From assembly GCF_014199335.1 (NCBI RefSeq), contig NZ_JACIJI010000005.1, positions 140,265 to 204,264 on the forward strand: a DNA stretch of 64,000 bases. The letters run 5' to 3'. Numbering within the stretch: the first letter of the stretch is position 1; every line of letters starts with the position of its first letter. The notes under the pieces were generated by a model. It made no database searches and had not been told where the DNA came from. It was given only the letters and a program-made list of their open reading frames with translations. The position numbers were made by a program, and so were the translations under genes. Positions 34,399 to 43,921 of this stretch are shown here, one piece after another. Source of the DNA: Stakelama sediminis (lineage in GTDB: Bacteria; Pseudomonadota; Alphaproteobacteria; Sphingomonadales; Sphingomonadaceae).

Positions 34399-35571
34399 AT
34401 GAGCAGGGGGTTGGGTTTGAGTAAGAATGCGTGGGAAGCGCTGGAATCGTCGCTGCCGGAAGGCTGGCAGGATGCGAAGCTGCTGGGTCGGATCGATACC
34501 GGGGAAGGGCCGACGCCGGTCCTGATCGATACCGGTATCGTTTTCGATATGAGCCGGGTTGCGCCCACGGTTTCGATGCTGGTCGCCGACCGTGCCTTTG
34601 ATTCCGCGGCGGGGCAGTCGCTGGGACCGCTTGCGGAACTGGGGCTGTCCGCGGCACCGGACGGATCGCACCGGATTTTGAGCCCGATCGACCTGCAATG
34701 TGTGAAAGCGGCGGGCGTTACCTTTGCGATTTCGGCGATCGAGCGCGTGATCGAGGAACGTGCGCGGGGCGATGCCGGGGGTGCGGCGGCGGTACGCGAA
34801 CGGCTGGAGGCGCGTATCGGCGGATCGATCCGCTCGGTCGTGCCCGGATCGCAGGAGGCCGCCGATCTGAAGGCGGCACTGATCGAAGACGGCATGTGGT
34901 CGCAATATCTGGAAGTCGCGATCGGGCCGGATGCGGAAGTGTTCAGCAAGTCGCCCGCGCTGGCGACGGTCGGCTGGGGTGCGGATATCGGTATCCGGTC
35001 GGATTCGACCTGGAACAATCCGGAACCGGAAGTCGCGTTGCTGGCGGATGCGCAGGGTGAGCCGGTCGGCGCGACGCTGGGCAATGACGTCAATCTGCGC
35101 GATTTCGAAGGGCGTTCGGCGCTGTTGCTCAGCAAGGCGAAGGATAACAACGCCTCTGCGTCGCTGGGGCCGTTCATCCGTCTGTTCGACGACAATTTCA
35201 CGCTCGACGATGTACGCGCCTGCGACGTGACGCTGCGGATCGAAGGCGAGGACGGTTATGTGCTCGACGGTGTCAGTTCGATGCGGGAGATCAGCCGCGA
35301 TCCGGCGGTTTTGCTGCGGCAGACGATGAGTGAGCATCATTATCCCGACGGGTTCATCCTGTTCCTCGGCACGTTGTTCGCGCCGATTCAGGATCGCGAT
35401 CAGCCGGGGGCGGGCTTTACCCACAAGGTCGGGGACAGCGTCACCATCGCGTCGCCGAAACTGGGTAAGCTGGTAAACCGCGTCGTGACCTGCAAACAGG
35501 CGGCACCGTGGACGATGGGAATTGGTGCGTTGATGCATAATCTGGCCGCGCGTGGCCTGCTTGCGAAGTAA
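34399..35571 (+). CDS. xylX: 2-keto-3-deoxy-xylonate dehydratase, FAH family (XylX-like)
   Basis: A protein of about 390 residues with a fumarylacetoacetate-hydrolase fold in the C-terminal half: VGWGADIGIRSDSTWNNPEPEVALLAD is the metal-site region with the NNPEPE motif, followed by VGATLGNDVNLRDFEGRSALLLSKAKDNNASASLGPFI. In Caulobacter XylX the same fold removes water from 2-keto-3-deoxy-D-xylonate to give 2-oxoglutarate semialdehyde. It opens the row xylX, xylB, xylC, transporter. The start is uncertain: ATG 34399, GTG 34393 or TTG 34417 (with AGGGGG upstream). Confidence 0.87.
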   Translation: MSRGLGLSKNAWEALESSLPEGWQDAKLLGRIDTGEGPTPVLIDTGIVFDMSRVAPTVSMLVADRAFDSAAGQSLGPLAELGLSAAPDGSHRILSPIDLQCVKAAGVTFAISAIERVIEERARGDAGGAAAVRERLEARIGGSIRSVVPGSQEAADLKAALIEDGMWSQYLEVAIGPDAEVFSKSPALATVGWGADIGIRSDSTWNNPEPEVALLADAQGEPVGATLGNDVNLRDFEGRSALLLSKAKDNNASASLGPFIRLFDDNFTLDDVRACDVTLRIEGEDGYVLDGVSSMREISRDPAVLLRQTMSEHHYPDGFILFLGTLFAPIQDRDQPGAGFTHKVGDSVTIASPKLGKLVNRVVTCKQAAPWTMGIGALMHNLAARGLLAK

Positions 35572-35597
35572 AGGGTTGCCGGTGGGGACGGGTGACG

Positions 35598-36401
35598 ATG
35601 TTGGAGAGTGAATTGGTGTTAGAACGGACAAGGGTGGCAGAGCAGCGGGCGATTTACCCGAGCCTTCAGGATAAGCGCGTGCTGATCACCGGTGGCGGTT
35701 CGGGTATCGGAGCCGGGCTGGTCGAAGCCTTCGTGGCGCAGGGCGCGCGCGTCGCCTTTGTCGATATTGCCGGGGAGGCCAGCGAGGAACTGGTCGAGCG
35801 GTTGACGCCCTCGGCGCGCTATGCCCCGGAATTCAACCTGTGCAATCTGGTCGATCTGGACGCGTTCAAGGCGGTGATCGCCGATGTCGAAAAGACTTTT
35901 GGCGGCATCGACGTGCTGGTCAACAATGCCGGGAATGACGACCGGCACAGCATCGACGAAGTGACGCCGGAATATTGGGAAGAACGGCTGGCGGTGAATC
36001 TGCGCCATCATTTCTTCGCGATTCAGGCCGTCGCCCCTTCGATGAAGCGCGCAGGCGGCGGTGCCGTGGTGAATTTCGGATCGATCAGTTGGCATCTGGG
36101 CCTGCCCGAGCTGATTGTGTATCAGACGGCGAAAGCGGCGATCGAAGGACTGACGCGCGCACTGGCCCGTGATCTCGGACGTGACAATATTCGCGTCAAC
36201 ACGGTCGTGCCGGGGAATGTCCAGACGCCGCGCCAGATGAAATGGTACACACCGGAAGGAGAGGCCGAAATTGTATCCGAACAATGCCTGGACGGGCGTA
36301 TTCAGCCCAGCGATGTCGCCGCGATGGTCCTGTTTCTCGCGTCCGAAGATGCCCGGATGTGCACAGGCCATGATTATTTCGTCGATGCCGGCTGGCGCTG
36401 A
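35598..36401 (+). CDS. xylB: D-xylose 1-dehydrogenase, SDR family
   Basis: A 267-residue short-chain dehydrogenase. The NAD motif TGGGSGIGAGLVEAF is near residue 31, NNAGNDD near 110, the catalytic Ser in FGSISWHLG near 155, and YQTAKAAIEG gives the Tyr and Lys. VDAGWR ends the protein. In Caulobacter an SDR of this class oxidises D-xylose to D-xylonolactone with NAD+. L-arabinose or another aldose could also be used. ATG 35598 is preferred over GTG 35592. It lies 26 bases after xylX and 3 before xylC. Confidence 0.87.
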   Translation: MLESELVLERTRVAEQRAIYPSLQDKRVLITGGGSGIGAGLVEAFVAQGARVAFVDIAGEASEELVERLTPSARYAPEFNLCNLVDLDAFKAVIADVEKTFGGIDVLVNNAGNDDRHSIDEVTPEYWEERLAVNLRHHFFAIQAVAPSMKRAGGGAVVNFGSISWHLGLPELIVYQTAKAAIEGLTRALARDLGRDNIRVNTVVPGNVQTPRQMKWYTPEGEAEIVSEQCLDGRIQPSDVAAMVLFLASEDARMCTGHDYFVDAGWR

Positions 36402-36404
36402 AAC

Positions 36405-37286
36405 ATGACGGGCCGGGCGCACAGCATTTGCGACGTCGGCGCGACGCTGGGCGAGGGGCCGATCTGGGTCGCTCGCGAAAGCGCGCTCTATTTCGTCGAT
36501 ATCAAGGCGCCGCGCGTCTATCGCTATGATCCCGCCACGGCGAAGCTGGAGCATTGGGATGCGCCGGGACAGGTCGGCTGGATCGTGCCGATTGCGGGCG
36601 GCGGGTTCCTGACCGGTGTTCAGGACGGGCTGTACCGGTTCGATTCCGCGAGCGGCGCGTTTGAGAAGCTTTGCGATGCCGAACCGGAAAAGCCCGGCAA
36701 CCGCATGAATGACGCAGCGGTCGATCCCGCCGGGCGGCTGTGGTTCGGGTCGATGGACGATTCCGAGGAATCAGCCACCGGGCATCTGTATTCCTTCACC
36801 AACGGCGTCATTCGCGACAGCGGCGCTGACCCGGTCATCATTACCAACGGCCCCGCCATCGCACCCGACGGCAAGACACTGTATGCCGTCGACACCGCCG
36901 ATCGGCGCGTGGATGCCTATACGATTACAGCCGAGGGCACGCTGACCGAAAAACGTCCGTTTCTGGTCCTCGACGACAGCGTTCAGGGCCATCCCGACGG
37001 CGCGATCTGTGATTCCGAGGGCGGCATATGGCTGGGCTTTTTCGGAGGCGCGGCGGTACGGCGCTACGCATCCGACGGGCAGTGCACCCAGACGGTTGAA
37101 TTTCCGGCGTCCAACGTGACCAAGATTGCGCTTGGCGGCCCGGACGGTCGCGATGCCTATGCGACGACCGCCCGAAAGGGATTAAGCAAAGAACAATTGG
37201 CAGAGCAGCCGGAAGCGGGCAATCTGTTCACCTTCCGGGTGAACGTTCCCGGGATTTCCGGTACCGAGTTGAAACTCGATAAATAG
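36405..37286 (+). CDS. xylC: Sugar lactone lactonase, SMP-30/gluconolactonase family (xylonolactonase)
   Basis: A 293-residue six-bladed beta-propeller. Metal-site residues are visible: Glu in GATLGEGPIW (about 15), Asn in EKPGNRMNDAAVDPAGRLWFG (about 100), Asn in IITNGPAIAPDG and Asp in GHPDGAICDSEGGIWLG (about 198). It hydrolyses D-xylono-lactone to D-xylonate after the dehydrogenase step. The ATG is 3 bases after the dehydrogenase stop, so the two are translated from one message. It lacks a signal peptide, matching a cytoplasmic role. Confidence 0.87.
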   Translation: MTGRAHSICDVGATLGEGPIWVARESALYFVDIKAPRVYRYDPATAKLEHWDAPGQVGWIVPIAGGGFLTGVQDGLYRFDSASGAFEKLCDAEPEKPGNRMNDAAVDPAGRLWFGSMDDSEESATGHLYSFTNGVIRDSGADPVIITNGPAIAPDGKTLYAVDTADRRVDAYTITAEGTLTEKRPFLVLDDSVQGHPDGAICDSEGGIWLGFFGGAAVRRYASDGQCTQTVEFPASNVTKIALGGPDGRDAYATTARKGLSKEQLAEQPEAGNLFTFRVNVPGISGTELKLDK

Positions 37287-37328
37287 GACTTCGCGGATTG
37301 CGGCGTCTTTTAGGGGAAGGGTGTTAGT

Positions 37329-38768
37329 ATGGATGGTGAAGCGCAGGCCGGATTTTCCGACGGCCAGCCGGTTGCCGAAGAACTGAACAAGGGTCTGATC
37401 GCGCTGATCGTAATCGTGGCGACGATCGGCGGGTTCATGTTCGGCTATGATTCCGGCGTCATCAACGGGACGCAGGACGGGTTGAAGGCCGCCTTCGACC
37501 TGAGCGACTGGTGGCTCGGCTTTGCCGTGGCGGCCTTGTTGCCCGGTTGTGCGATCGGAGCGTTTCTGGCGGGACGGCTGGCCGATACGATGGGTCGCCG
37601 CAACGTCATGATGCTGTCGGCATTTACCTTCGTGCTCAGCGCCCTTGTTGCCGGTGCGGCGCCGACCGACTGGGTATTCATCGGCTCGCGTTTCGTCGCA
37701 GGTCTGGCGGTGGGTGCGGCCAGCGTGCTGGCCCCCGTCTATATCAGTGAAGTGACACCGGCCGCGGTGCGCGGTCGTCTGGCGAGTATCCAGCAGATCA
37801 TGATCATCAGCGGCCTGACCGGCGCGTTCGTGGTCAATTACTGGCTGGCGAACACGGCAGGGCATTCGACCGCGACCTTCTGGCTGGGCTATCCGGCCTG
37901 GCGCTGGATGTTCTGGGCGCAGGTGTTGCCGGCGGGTATCTATCTGCTGACGCTGCTGCTCATTCCCGACAGCCCGCGTTTTCTGGTGATGCGCGGCCGC
38001 GATGCCGAGGCGGAATCGGTGCTGGCGCGCATTCTCGGCCCGGCAGCAGCCAAGGTGAAGGCGGCCGAGATCCGTTCTTCGCTTGCCGGTGACCATCATC
38101 GCCCCCGGCTTTCCGATCTGCTGGACAAGCAGACCGGACGGGTGCGCAAGATCGTCTGGGCCGGGATCGGCATTGCCATGCTGCAACAATTTGTCGGCAT
38201 CAACATCGTCTTTTATTACGGGTCGGTGCTGTGGCAGTCGGTGGGCTTCAGTGAGAGCGACTCGCTGCTCATCAACATCCTGTCAGGCTCGCTCTCGATC
38301 CTGGCGTGTATCGTCACGGTGTTCACGATCGACAAGATCGGTCGCAAGCCGCTGCTGCTCATCGGTTCGGCGGGGATGACGGTGACGCTTGCGGTCGTGG
38401 CGATCATGTTCTCCACCGGCACGTTCACGGACGGCACGCTGCACCTGTCCGATCAGAACGGCCTGATCGCACTGATCGCGGCCAATCTCTATGTCATCTT
38501 CTTCAACGTAAGCTGGGGGCCGGTGATGTGGGTGATGCTGGGCGAGATGTTCCCCAACCAGATTCGCGGTTCCGGCCTTGCCGTTTCGGGCTTTGCGCAA
38601 TGGGGTGCTAATTTCGCGATCAGCGTCAGCTTCCCGGCGATGGCGGCAGGGGTCGGCCTGCCGGTCACCTATGGCCTCTATGCCGCTGCGGCGTTCATCT
38701 CCTTCTTCTTCGTGAAGGCGATGGTGCACGAAACCCGCGGTCGCGAACTGGAGGATATGGAAGGGTAA
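37329..38768 (+). CDS. MFS sugar porter (XylE-like sugar/H+ symporter)
   Basis: A 479-residue carrier with 12 spans and the sugar-porter signatures: GGFMFGYDSGVINGTQ in span one, GRLADTMGRRNVM after span two, RFVAGLAVGAASVLAPVYISEVTPAAVRG, PDSPRFLVMRGR, and QQFVGINIVFYYGSVLWQSVGF in span seven. Placed 42 bases after the lactonase gene and ending at a strong terminator, it is the probable D-xylose (or other pentose) importer of the cluster. I give no gene name because substrate is inferred. Confidence 0.88.
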   Translation: MDGEAQAGFSDGQPVAEELNKGLIALIVIVATIGGFMFGYDSGVINGTQDGLKAAFDLSDWWLGFAVAALLPGCAIGAFLAGRLADTMGRRNVMMLSAFTFVLSALVAGAAPTDWVFIGSRFVAGLAVGAASVLAPVYISEVTPAAVRGRLASIQQIMIISGLTGAFVVNYWLANTAGHSTATFWLGYPAWRWMFWAQVLPAGIYLLTLLLIPDSPRFLVMRGRDAEAESVLARILGPAAAKVKAAEIRSSLAGDHHRPRLSDLLDKQTGRVRKIVWAGIGIAMLQQFVGINIVFYYGSVLWQSVGFSESDSLLINILSGSLSILACIVTVFTIDKIGRKPLLLIGSAGMTVTLAVVAIMFSTGTFTDGTLHLSDQNGLIALIAANLYVIFFNVSWGPVMWVMLGEMFPNQIRGSGLAVSGFAQWGANFAISVSFPAMAAGVGLPVTYGLYAAAAFISFFFVKAMVHETRGRELEDMEG

Positions 38769-38787
38769 GCCCCTTCCTCCTTCGCAC

Positions 38788-38826
38788 AAAAAAGGGCGGG
38801 GCCGATTATCGGCACCCGCCCTTTTT
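38788..38826. terminator. Bidirectional rho-independent terminator
   Basis: AAAGGGCGGG and CCCGCCCTTTTT flank the inner CCGATTATCGG. The hairpin has A-run and T-run on its two sides, so it can end both the xylose transporter transcript and the convergent GH43 transcript. Confidence 0.85.
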
Positions 38827-38848
38827 CATATCCGCTGCTGTCTGTCGG

Positions 38849-40531
38849 TTATTCGGCGGCGTAGGCGAAGGGGCCGACGGTCGATCCGACGAAGCCGCCC
38901 GCGACATGGGTGCTGAGGATCGTCGCGTCCTGCGCCTTGCCGAGCATGTGCCACTGACCGGGACGCAGCGCATAGGCAAAGCGGATCGTCGCGGCGTCGG
39001 GCATCACGCGCAGTTCGATGTCCGACCCTTGGTTGAGGGGGACGGGCGCGGATGCCACCAGCGTTCCCGTCGCCGGGTCTTTGTCACCCGCACGGCGACG
39101 CACCTGGACGGCATAGCCATCGGCAGTGCGCGTCAGGCCGATGGTAAAGAAATGCGTGCCCGATTGCAGGATCGCCAGTCCGGCGCGGTCGCCGATATGG
39201 GCGGGCATGAAATGCAGCTTCGTAGTGATGACCGCATGATGATGCTGCAACCGCCGCCCGACATAGCTGGGCTGACCGTCGCCGCCGATTGGATCGGGAC
39301 GGGCGATCAGGCGCAGCGTGCCGTCGGCAACGCTGCTCCAGTCGCTGTGCGGCGTGCGGATCTTCAGCCATTGCATCGCCAGCTTGGTGCCGTCGAAATC
39401 GTCGCGATAGCAAAACGCCCCGTTGGTCGGCAGTGCAGGCGCCGGCGCCTTGGGCAGGTCGGGCCGTTTGTGCACCCAGGGGATCGGGGTCCTGGGTGGC
39501 AGGATGGTCGGCCAGCCGTCTTTCCACGTCACCGGCAGCAGAAAGGTTTCCCGCCCGATATTATAGTCGTCCCCCTGATAGGGTCGGGTGGCGAGGAAGG
39601 TCGCCCACCACTGTCCCTTCGGCGTCGTGACCATATCGGCATGGCCCGCCGAGGTGATCGGATGGGGCCGGTCGGGCGGCAGGTCGCGTTGCGTCAGGAT
39701 GGGGTTGTTCGGCCCGGCGACATAGGGGCCGTCGACCTTCTTGCTGCGCCAGATGGTCTGCGAATGGTTGACCGCCGTGCCGCCCTCCGCAGTGGAGAGA
39801 TAATACCAGCCGTCATGCATGTAGATGTGCGGGCCTTCGGTCCAGATCGGCTTTTCGGCCGGGTGCACGCCGCCGTCGATCAGCACGGTGCGCGGGCCGA
39901 AGGGCTGAAGCGTTTTCAGGTCGATACGCTGAATCCAGATGGCGCGATGGCCCTCATAGCGCGGCTTTTCCGGTGGCGCGCCGTTGTTGAGAATCCATGC
40001 GCTGCCGTCGGTGTCGAAGAACAGCGACGGATCGATGCCGTCGATCTTGTTCCATACCGGGTCGGACCATGGTCCCGCCGGATTCTTTGCGGTCATGACG
40101 AAATTGCCGCCGCAATCGACGCAGGTGCCCGCCAGATAATAGGTGCCGTCATGATAGCTGAGATCGGGCGCGAAAATGCCGCGCGAAATGCCGATCTTGC
40201 CGAAATTCATCTGCGACGGCCGGTCGATCGCATTGCCGATCTGCGTCCAGGAAACGAGATCGGTGCTGTGAAAGATCGGCAGCCCGGGGAAATAGGCGAA
40301 GGTCGAGTTGACCAGATAAAAATCCTTGCCGACGCGCAGTACCGACGGATCCGGATAGAAGCCCTGCAGGATCGGGTTGCGATACTGGTCCGGCCCCGGT
40401 TTCACGATGCGGTCAATGGGGTCGGAACCCCGATAGGAAAACCAGTCGAAGCTTGCGACCGGGCCGGTGGCGGTGGCCGATGCCGCGCCCGTGGCGAGCA
40501 ATGCGGCGGCTGCGATAGCTGTGCGCAGCAT
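38849..40531 (-). CDS. Glycoside hydrolase family 43 (beta-xylosidase/arabinofuranosidase) with C-terminal beta-sandwich
   Basis: A 560-residue secreted enzyme with signal peptide (LRTAIAAAALLATGAASATA). The five-bladed propeller has the catalytic triad in context: base Asp in QGFYPDPSVLRVG (about 61), pKa-modulating Asp in KIDGIDPSLFFD (about 168) and acid Glu in IWTEGPHIYMHDG (about 232). Residues about 370-555 form a lectin-like C-terminal module as in GH43 xylosidases (RDDFDGTKLAMQWLKIRTPHSDW). The gene overlaps xylD by one base (TGATG), so both come from the xylD promoter. Likely frees xylose or arabinose from oligosaccharides in the periplasm. Confidence 0.88.
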   Translation of the reverse strand: MLRTAIAAAALLATGAASATATGPVASFDWFSYRGSDPIDRIVKPGPDQYRNPILQGFYPDPSVLRVGKDFYLVNSTFAYFPGLPIFHSTDLVSWTQIGNAIDRPSQMNFGKIGISRGIFAPDLSYHDGTYYLAGTCVDCGGNFVMTAKNPAGPWSDPVWNKIDGIDPSLFFDTDGSAWILNNGAPPEKPRYEGHRAIWIQRIDLKTLQPFGPRTVLIDGGVHPAEKPIWTEGPHIYMHDGWYYLSTAEGGTAVNHSQTIWRSKKVDGPYVAGPNNPILTQRDLPPDRPHPITSAGHADMVTTPKGQWWATFLATRPYQGDDYNIGRETFLLPVTWKDGWPTILPPRTPIPWVHKRPDLPKAPAPALPTNGAFCYRDDFDGTKLAMQWLKIRTPHSDWSSVADGTLRLIARPDPIGGDGQPSYVGRRLQHHHAVITTKLHFMPAHIGDRAGLAILQSGTHFFTIGLTRTADGYAVQVRRRAGDKDPATGTLVASAPVPLNQGSDIELRVMPDAATIRFAYALRPGQWHMLGKAQDATILSTHVAGGFVGSTVGPFAYAAE

Positions 40532-42312
40532 CAGTGGTTATGCCGCGGCGTCTTTGCCGCGACCCCACGATATTTGACCGCGAAATCAAGCACACCGCCC
40601 TGTTCGAGCTGGCCGGTTTTTTCGCGATACAGTTCTTCCCATGGCGTGTGGCTTTCGGGATAGGCTGGAATACCGTCCTCTTGTTGTCGTCGTTCGATTT
40701 CAGCCTTTTCCACCAGTGCGTTGCAGGTGCCGGCGTTCAGGTCGATGCGGATGATGTCGCCGTCGCGCAGCCAGCCAAGGCCGCCGCCGACCGCGCTTTC
40801 CGGTGAGACGTTGAGGATCGAGGGACTGTCGGACGTGCCCGATTGCCGTCCGTCCCCAAGCGTCGGCAGCGTCTCGATCCCGGCGCGGATCAGCGCGTCC
40901 GGGGGCTGCATATTGACGACTTCGGCAGATCCCGGCCAGCCGATCGGCCCGGCCCCGCGAATTACCAATATGGTGTTTTCGTCGATGTCGAGCGCAGGGT
41001 CGTTGATGCGGTGGTGATAATCGTCGGAGCCGTCGAACACGACCGCTTTGGCTTCGAAGATATTTTCCGAACCCGGTTTCGACAGATAGCGGCGACGGAA
41101 ATCATCGGAGATCACCGATGTCTTCAAAATGCCGAAATCGAACAGATTGCCGCGCAGAACCAGATAGCCCGCGCGTTCCAGCATCGGTTCGGCAACCGTG
41201 CGGATCATCTCCCGATCCTTTGTCTGGCGGCCCTTGATATTCTCCCCGACGCTGGTGCCGGTAACGGTCAGACAATCGGTATCGAGCTTGCCAGCAATCG
41301 CCAGTTCGTGGAGGATTGCGGGCACCCCGCCCGCGCGGTGGAAGCGCTCACCCAGATATTTTCCCGCTGGCTGCATGTTCAGGATCAGCGGGATGTCATA
41401 GCCGAATTCGGTCCAGTCCCCGGCGCTCAATGCGACCCCGGCATGTTGCGCCATCGCCATGATATGCGGCTGCGCGTTGGACGATCCGCCGACCGCGCTG
41501 ACGAGGCGGATGGCGTTGAGAAAAGCCTCCCGCGTCAGGATTTTCGACGGGCGCAAATCCTCATAGGCCATGTCGACGATGCGCTTGCCGGTTTCATATG
41601 CCATCTGGCCGCGCTCGCGATAGGGCGCCGGAATGGCGGAGCAGCCGGGCAGCGACATGCCCAGCGCCTCGGCCACCGCATTCATCGTCGAGGCGGTACC
41701 CATGGTGTTGCAATGTCCGGCGGACGGTGCGCTGTCGGTCGCGCGGTCGAGAAATTCCTCCTCGGTAATCTCGCCCGCCGCCAGCTTGCGGCGCGACCGC
41801 CAGATGACGGTGCCGGAGCCGACCAGCTCGCCCTCATGCCAGCCGTCGAGCATCGGCCCGCCGGACAGGACGATGGCGGGAATATCGACGGTGGATGCCG
41901 CCATGAGCTGCGACGGCGTGGTCTTGTCGCAGCCGGTGGTCAGCACCACCGCATCGATGGGATAGCCGTAAAGCGTTTCGACCAGCGCCATATAGGCAAG
42001 GTTGCGGTCCAGCGCGGCGGTCGGACGACGGCAATTCTCAAAGATCGGGACGACGGGAAATTCCATCGCGACGCCGCCCGCATCGCGGATACCCTCGCGC
42101 ACACGCTGCGCCAGATCGACATGGATACGGTTGCACGGCGACAGGTCGCTGCCCGATTGCGCGATACCGATGATCGGCCGGCCGGAGCGTAATTCGTCCG
42201 GAGTCAGGCCGTAATTCATGAAGCGTTCGAGATAGAGCGCCGTCATGTCGGAACGCCCCGGTGCGGCGAACCAGTCGCGGGAACGGAAGGGTTTTGCGGG
42301 CTGACGCGGCAC
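40531..42312 (-). CDS. xylD: D-xylonate dehydratase, IlvD/Edd family
   Basis: A 593-residue Fe-S enzyme from GTG 42312, preceded by AGGAG. Three Cys for the cluster appear in order: DLSPCNRIHVDL, LTTGCDKTTPSQLMA and SAGHCNTMGTASTMNAVAEALG. GGSSNAQPHIMAMA and the Ser-bearing GRQSGTSDSPSILN close to the C-terminus are family marks. It dehydrates D-xylonate to 2-keto-3-deoxy-D-xylonate. Starting at 42357 would include the operator, which is why GTG 42312 is chosen. The gene lies between the LacI regulator and GH43, all three in the same direction. Confidence 0.9.
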   Translation of the reverse strand: MPRQPAKPFRSRDWFAAPGRSDMTALYLERFMNYGLTPDELRSGRPIIGIAQSGSDLSPCNRIHVDLAQRVREGIRDAGGVAMEFPVVPIFENCRRPTAALDRNLAYMALVETLYGYPIDAVVLTTGCDKTTPSQLMAASTVDIPAIVLSGGPMLDGWHEGELVGSGTVIWRSRRKLAAGEITEEEFLDRATDSAPSAGHCNTMGTASTMNAVAEALGMSLPGCSAIPAPYRERGQMAYETGKRIVDMAYEDLRPSKILTREAFLNAIRLVSAVGGSSNAQPHIMAMAQHAGVALSAGDWTEFGYDIPLILNMQPAGKYLGERFHRAGGVPAILHELAIAGKLDTDCLTVTGTSVGENIKGRQTKDREMIRTVAEPMLERAGYLVLRGNLFDFGILKTSVISDDFRRRYLSKPGSENIFEAKAVVFDGSDDYHHRINDPALDIDENTILVIRGAGPIGWPGSAEVVNMQPPDALIRAGIETLPTLGDGRQSGTSDSPSILNVSPESAVGGGLGWLRDGDIIRIDLNAGTCNALVEKAEIERRQQEDGIPAYPESHTPWEELYREKTGQLEQGGVLDFAVKYRGVAAKTPRHNH

Positions 42313-42342
42313 GATCTTCTCCTGATTGCACCCTCTCAGGGG

Positions 42343-42356
42343 TGTGAGCGCTATCA
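42343..42356. promoter_or_regulatory. Predicted LacI-family operator upstream of xylD
   Basis: TGTGAGCGCTATCA matches the palindrome at 12 of 14 positions. It lies in the 75-base gap between the regulator stop and the xylD GTG, so xylD and GH43 have their own controlled promoter. Confidence 0.6.
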
Positions 42357-42387
42357 ATGATAGTCGCGCAACCCGGTATGAAGCAAG

Positions 42388-43461
42388 TCAGGAAGGGGGA
42401 CGCCGACGCGGTGCCGCATCCGACTGACGCCGGATCAGCGTGAATTCCAGATCGACTTTTTTCGCTTCGTCGGTGCGCTTGCTCTTCATGCGGGTGACGA
42501 GCAGTTCGATCGCGGAGCGGGCCATATTGGCAATCGGCTGACGGATTGTCGTCAGTTCCGGCCAGATCGCGGTGGCAAGCGTGGTATCGTCGAAGCCGCA
42601 GACCGTCAGGTCGCCCGGAACATCGAGACCGCGCCGATGCGCCACCGCGACGGTGGCCGCCGCCATGTCGTCATTGCTGGCGAAGATCGCCGATGGCGGA
42701 TTATCCGAACCCAGCAGCTTTTCCGCCGCATCCAGTCCCGAACGATAGGTAAACAGTCCCGGAACGACGAGTTCCGGGTCATGCGATACTCCGGCTTCCT
42801 CCAGCGCGGCCAGATATCCGTTCAGCCGCTGCTTGCTGACGCTGAGCAGGGGGTTGCCCTGAATAAACGCGATCCGGCGGTGCCCCAGCGACAGAATATG
42901 ATTAGTCATGGAGCGTGCCGCAGCGAAATCGTCGATGCTGACCGTATCCACGTCGATACCGGGACGGAGACTGCCGACGAGGACGTAGGGAATGGCCTCC
43001 TCTTCGATCAGGTCGAGCAGGGGCGGAAAATCGCTCAGCGGCGGGGGCAGGATCAATGCATCGACACCGCTGTCGATCAGATGCCTGGCGACCGCGAGGC
43101 CGCTATCGTCGGGATCGCATTTTTCAACGATCAACTGGGTATCGCTGCGGCTGGCCTGATCGAGGCTGCCGACCAGAAATTCGCTGAGATAGCTGGCGCT
43201 GGGATTGCTGTAGAGCAGGCCGATACGCCGCTGACCGGCGCCCGCCAGAGAACGCGCGGCGGAATTCGGCGCATAATTCAGCTGTTCGACGGCTGCCTTC
43301 ACGATATCGCGCGTGGCCGGACGAACATTCGCCTCGCCATTGATAACGCGTGACACGGTCATCGCCGATACCCCTGCCAGACGGGCAACATCGGCAATGG
43401 TCGGGGCGCCGTTACGCCTCCCGCCCTTGCGTCGCCTCGGTCGGTGGGGAGTCGTTGCCAT
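42388..43461 (-). CDS. LacI family transcriptional regulator of the xylose/xylan cluster
   Basis: A 357-residue regulator. A basic, Arg-rich N-terminus leads to the helix-turn-helix TIADVARLAGVSAMTVSRVING (about 21-42) and the hinge helix SAARSLAGAGQRRIGLLYSN. The sugar-binding domain follows (VDALILPPPLSDF, SLGHRRIAFIQGN, AIFASNDDMAAATVAVAHRRG, VCGFDD). The 14-base palindrome TGATAGCGCTATCA lies 146-159 bases upstream of its start, in the gap shared with the dehydrogenase gene, suggesting autoregulation. Probable inducer: D-xylose or an acid intermediate such as xylonate, which the sequence cannot decide. Confidence 0.9.
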   Translation of the reverse strand: MATTPHRPRRRKGGRRNGAPTIADVARLAGVSAMTVSRVINGEANVRPATRDIVKAAVEQLNYAPNSAARSLAGAGQRRIGLLYSNPSASYLSEFLVGSLDQASRSDTQLIVEKCDPDDSGLAVARHLIDSGVDALILPPPLSDFPPLLDLIEEEAIPYVLVGSLRPGIDVDTVSIDDFAAARSMTNHILSLGHRRIAFIQGNPLLSVSKQRLNGYLAALEEAGVSHDPELVVPGLFTYRSGLDAAEKLLGSDNPPSAIFASNDDMAAATVAVAHRRGLDVPGDLTVCGFDDTTLATAIWPELTTIRQPIANMARSAIELLVTRMKSKRTDEAKKVDLEFTLIRRQSDAAPRRRPPS

Positions 43462-43921
43462 CTATTCGCTCCTGTTACAGGGCGCGCTTGAAAAAGCACG
43501 CGTAAATCGGACAAATGCAATATTCAGGCGTATCCAGTCCAGTATTTTCAATAATTTTCGTTTTTCACTGTCGCCTAAACACGTCCTTGAAACAGCAGTC
43601 CGGAACTGATAGCGCTATCAAAAGATTGACTGACTGAGTTGACGATATTTCGGACGGATATGAATTTTTGCTCTGAAACCGGGGCAACTATGTTTTGACT
43701 GCTCCGTGAACTGCAGAGGCCAATATCCTGCCTGGGGCGACTGTCCGAAGGTTTCGGGCTTTCCAGCGCGAGCGCATGGAGACAGTCCGGTCAGGCATAT
43801 TTCAACCCATCAGGCTGGCCACTTGTCGTACAAAATGCTAGAGGCCTCGGCAGCTATTCAGGCCATTGATTAAGCCCCGACGGGCAATCAGATGGCGGAT
43901 CACCATTCGGGAGAAAAAGAC
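43462..43921. other. 460-base divergent intergenic region
   Basis: Between the LacI gene and the semialdehyde dehydrogenase gene. It is less GC-rich than its neighbours and holds the perfect operator palindrome at 43607-43620. No other gene, RNA or repeat is seen. Confidence 0.6.
43607..43620. promoter_or_regulatory. Perfect LacI-type operator palindrome
   Basis: TGATAGCGCTATCA is a perfect 14-base palindrome with the central CG of LacI-family operators. It sits between the divergent regulator and dehydrogenase genes and serves as reference for the degenerate sites near 24.5, 30.1, 30.2, 34.4, 42.3 and 45.6 kb. Confidence 0.8.
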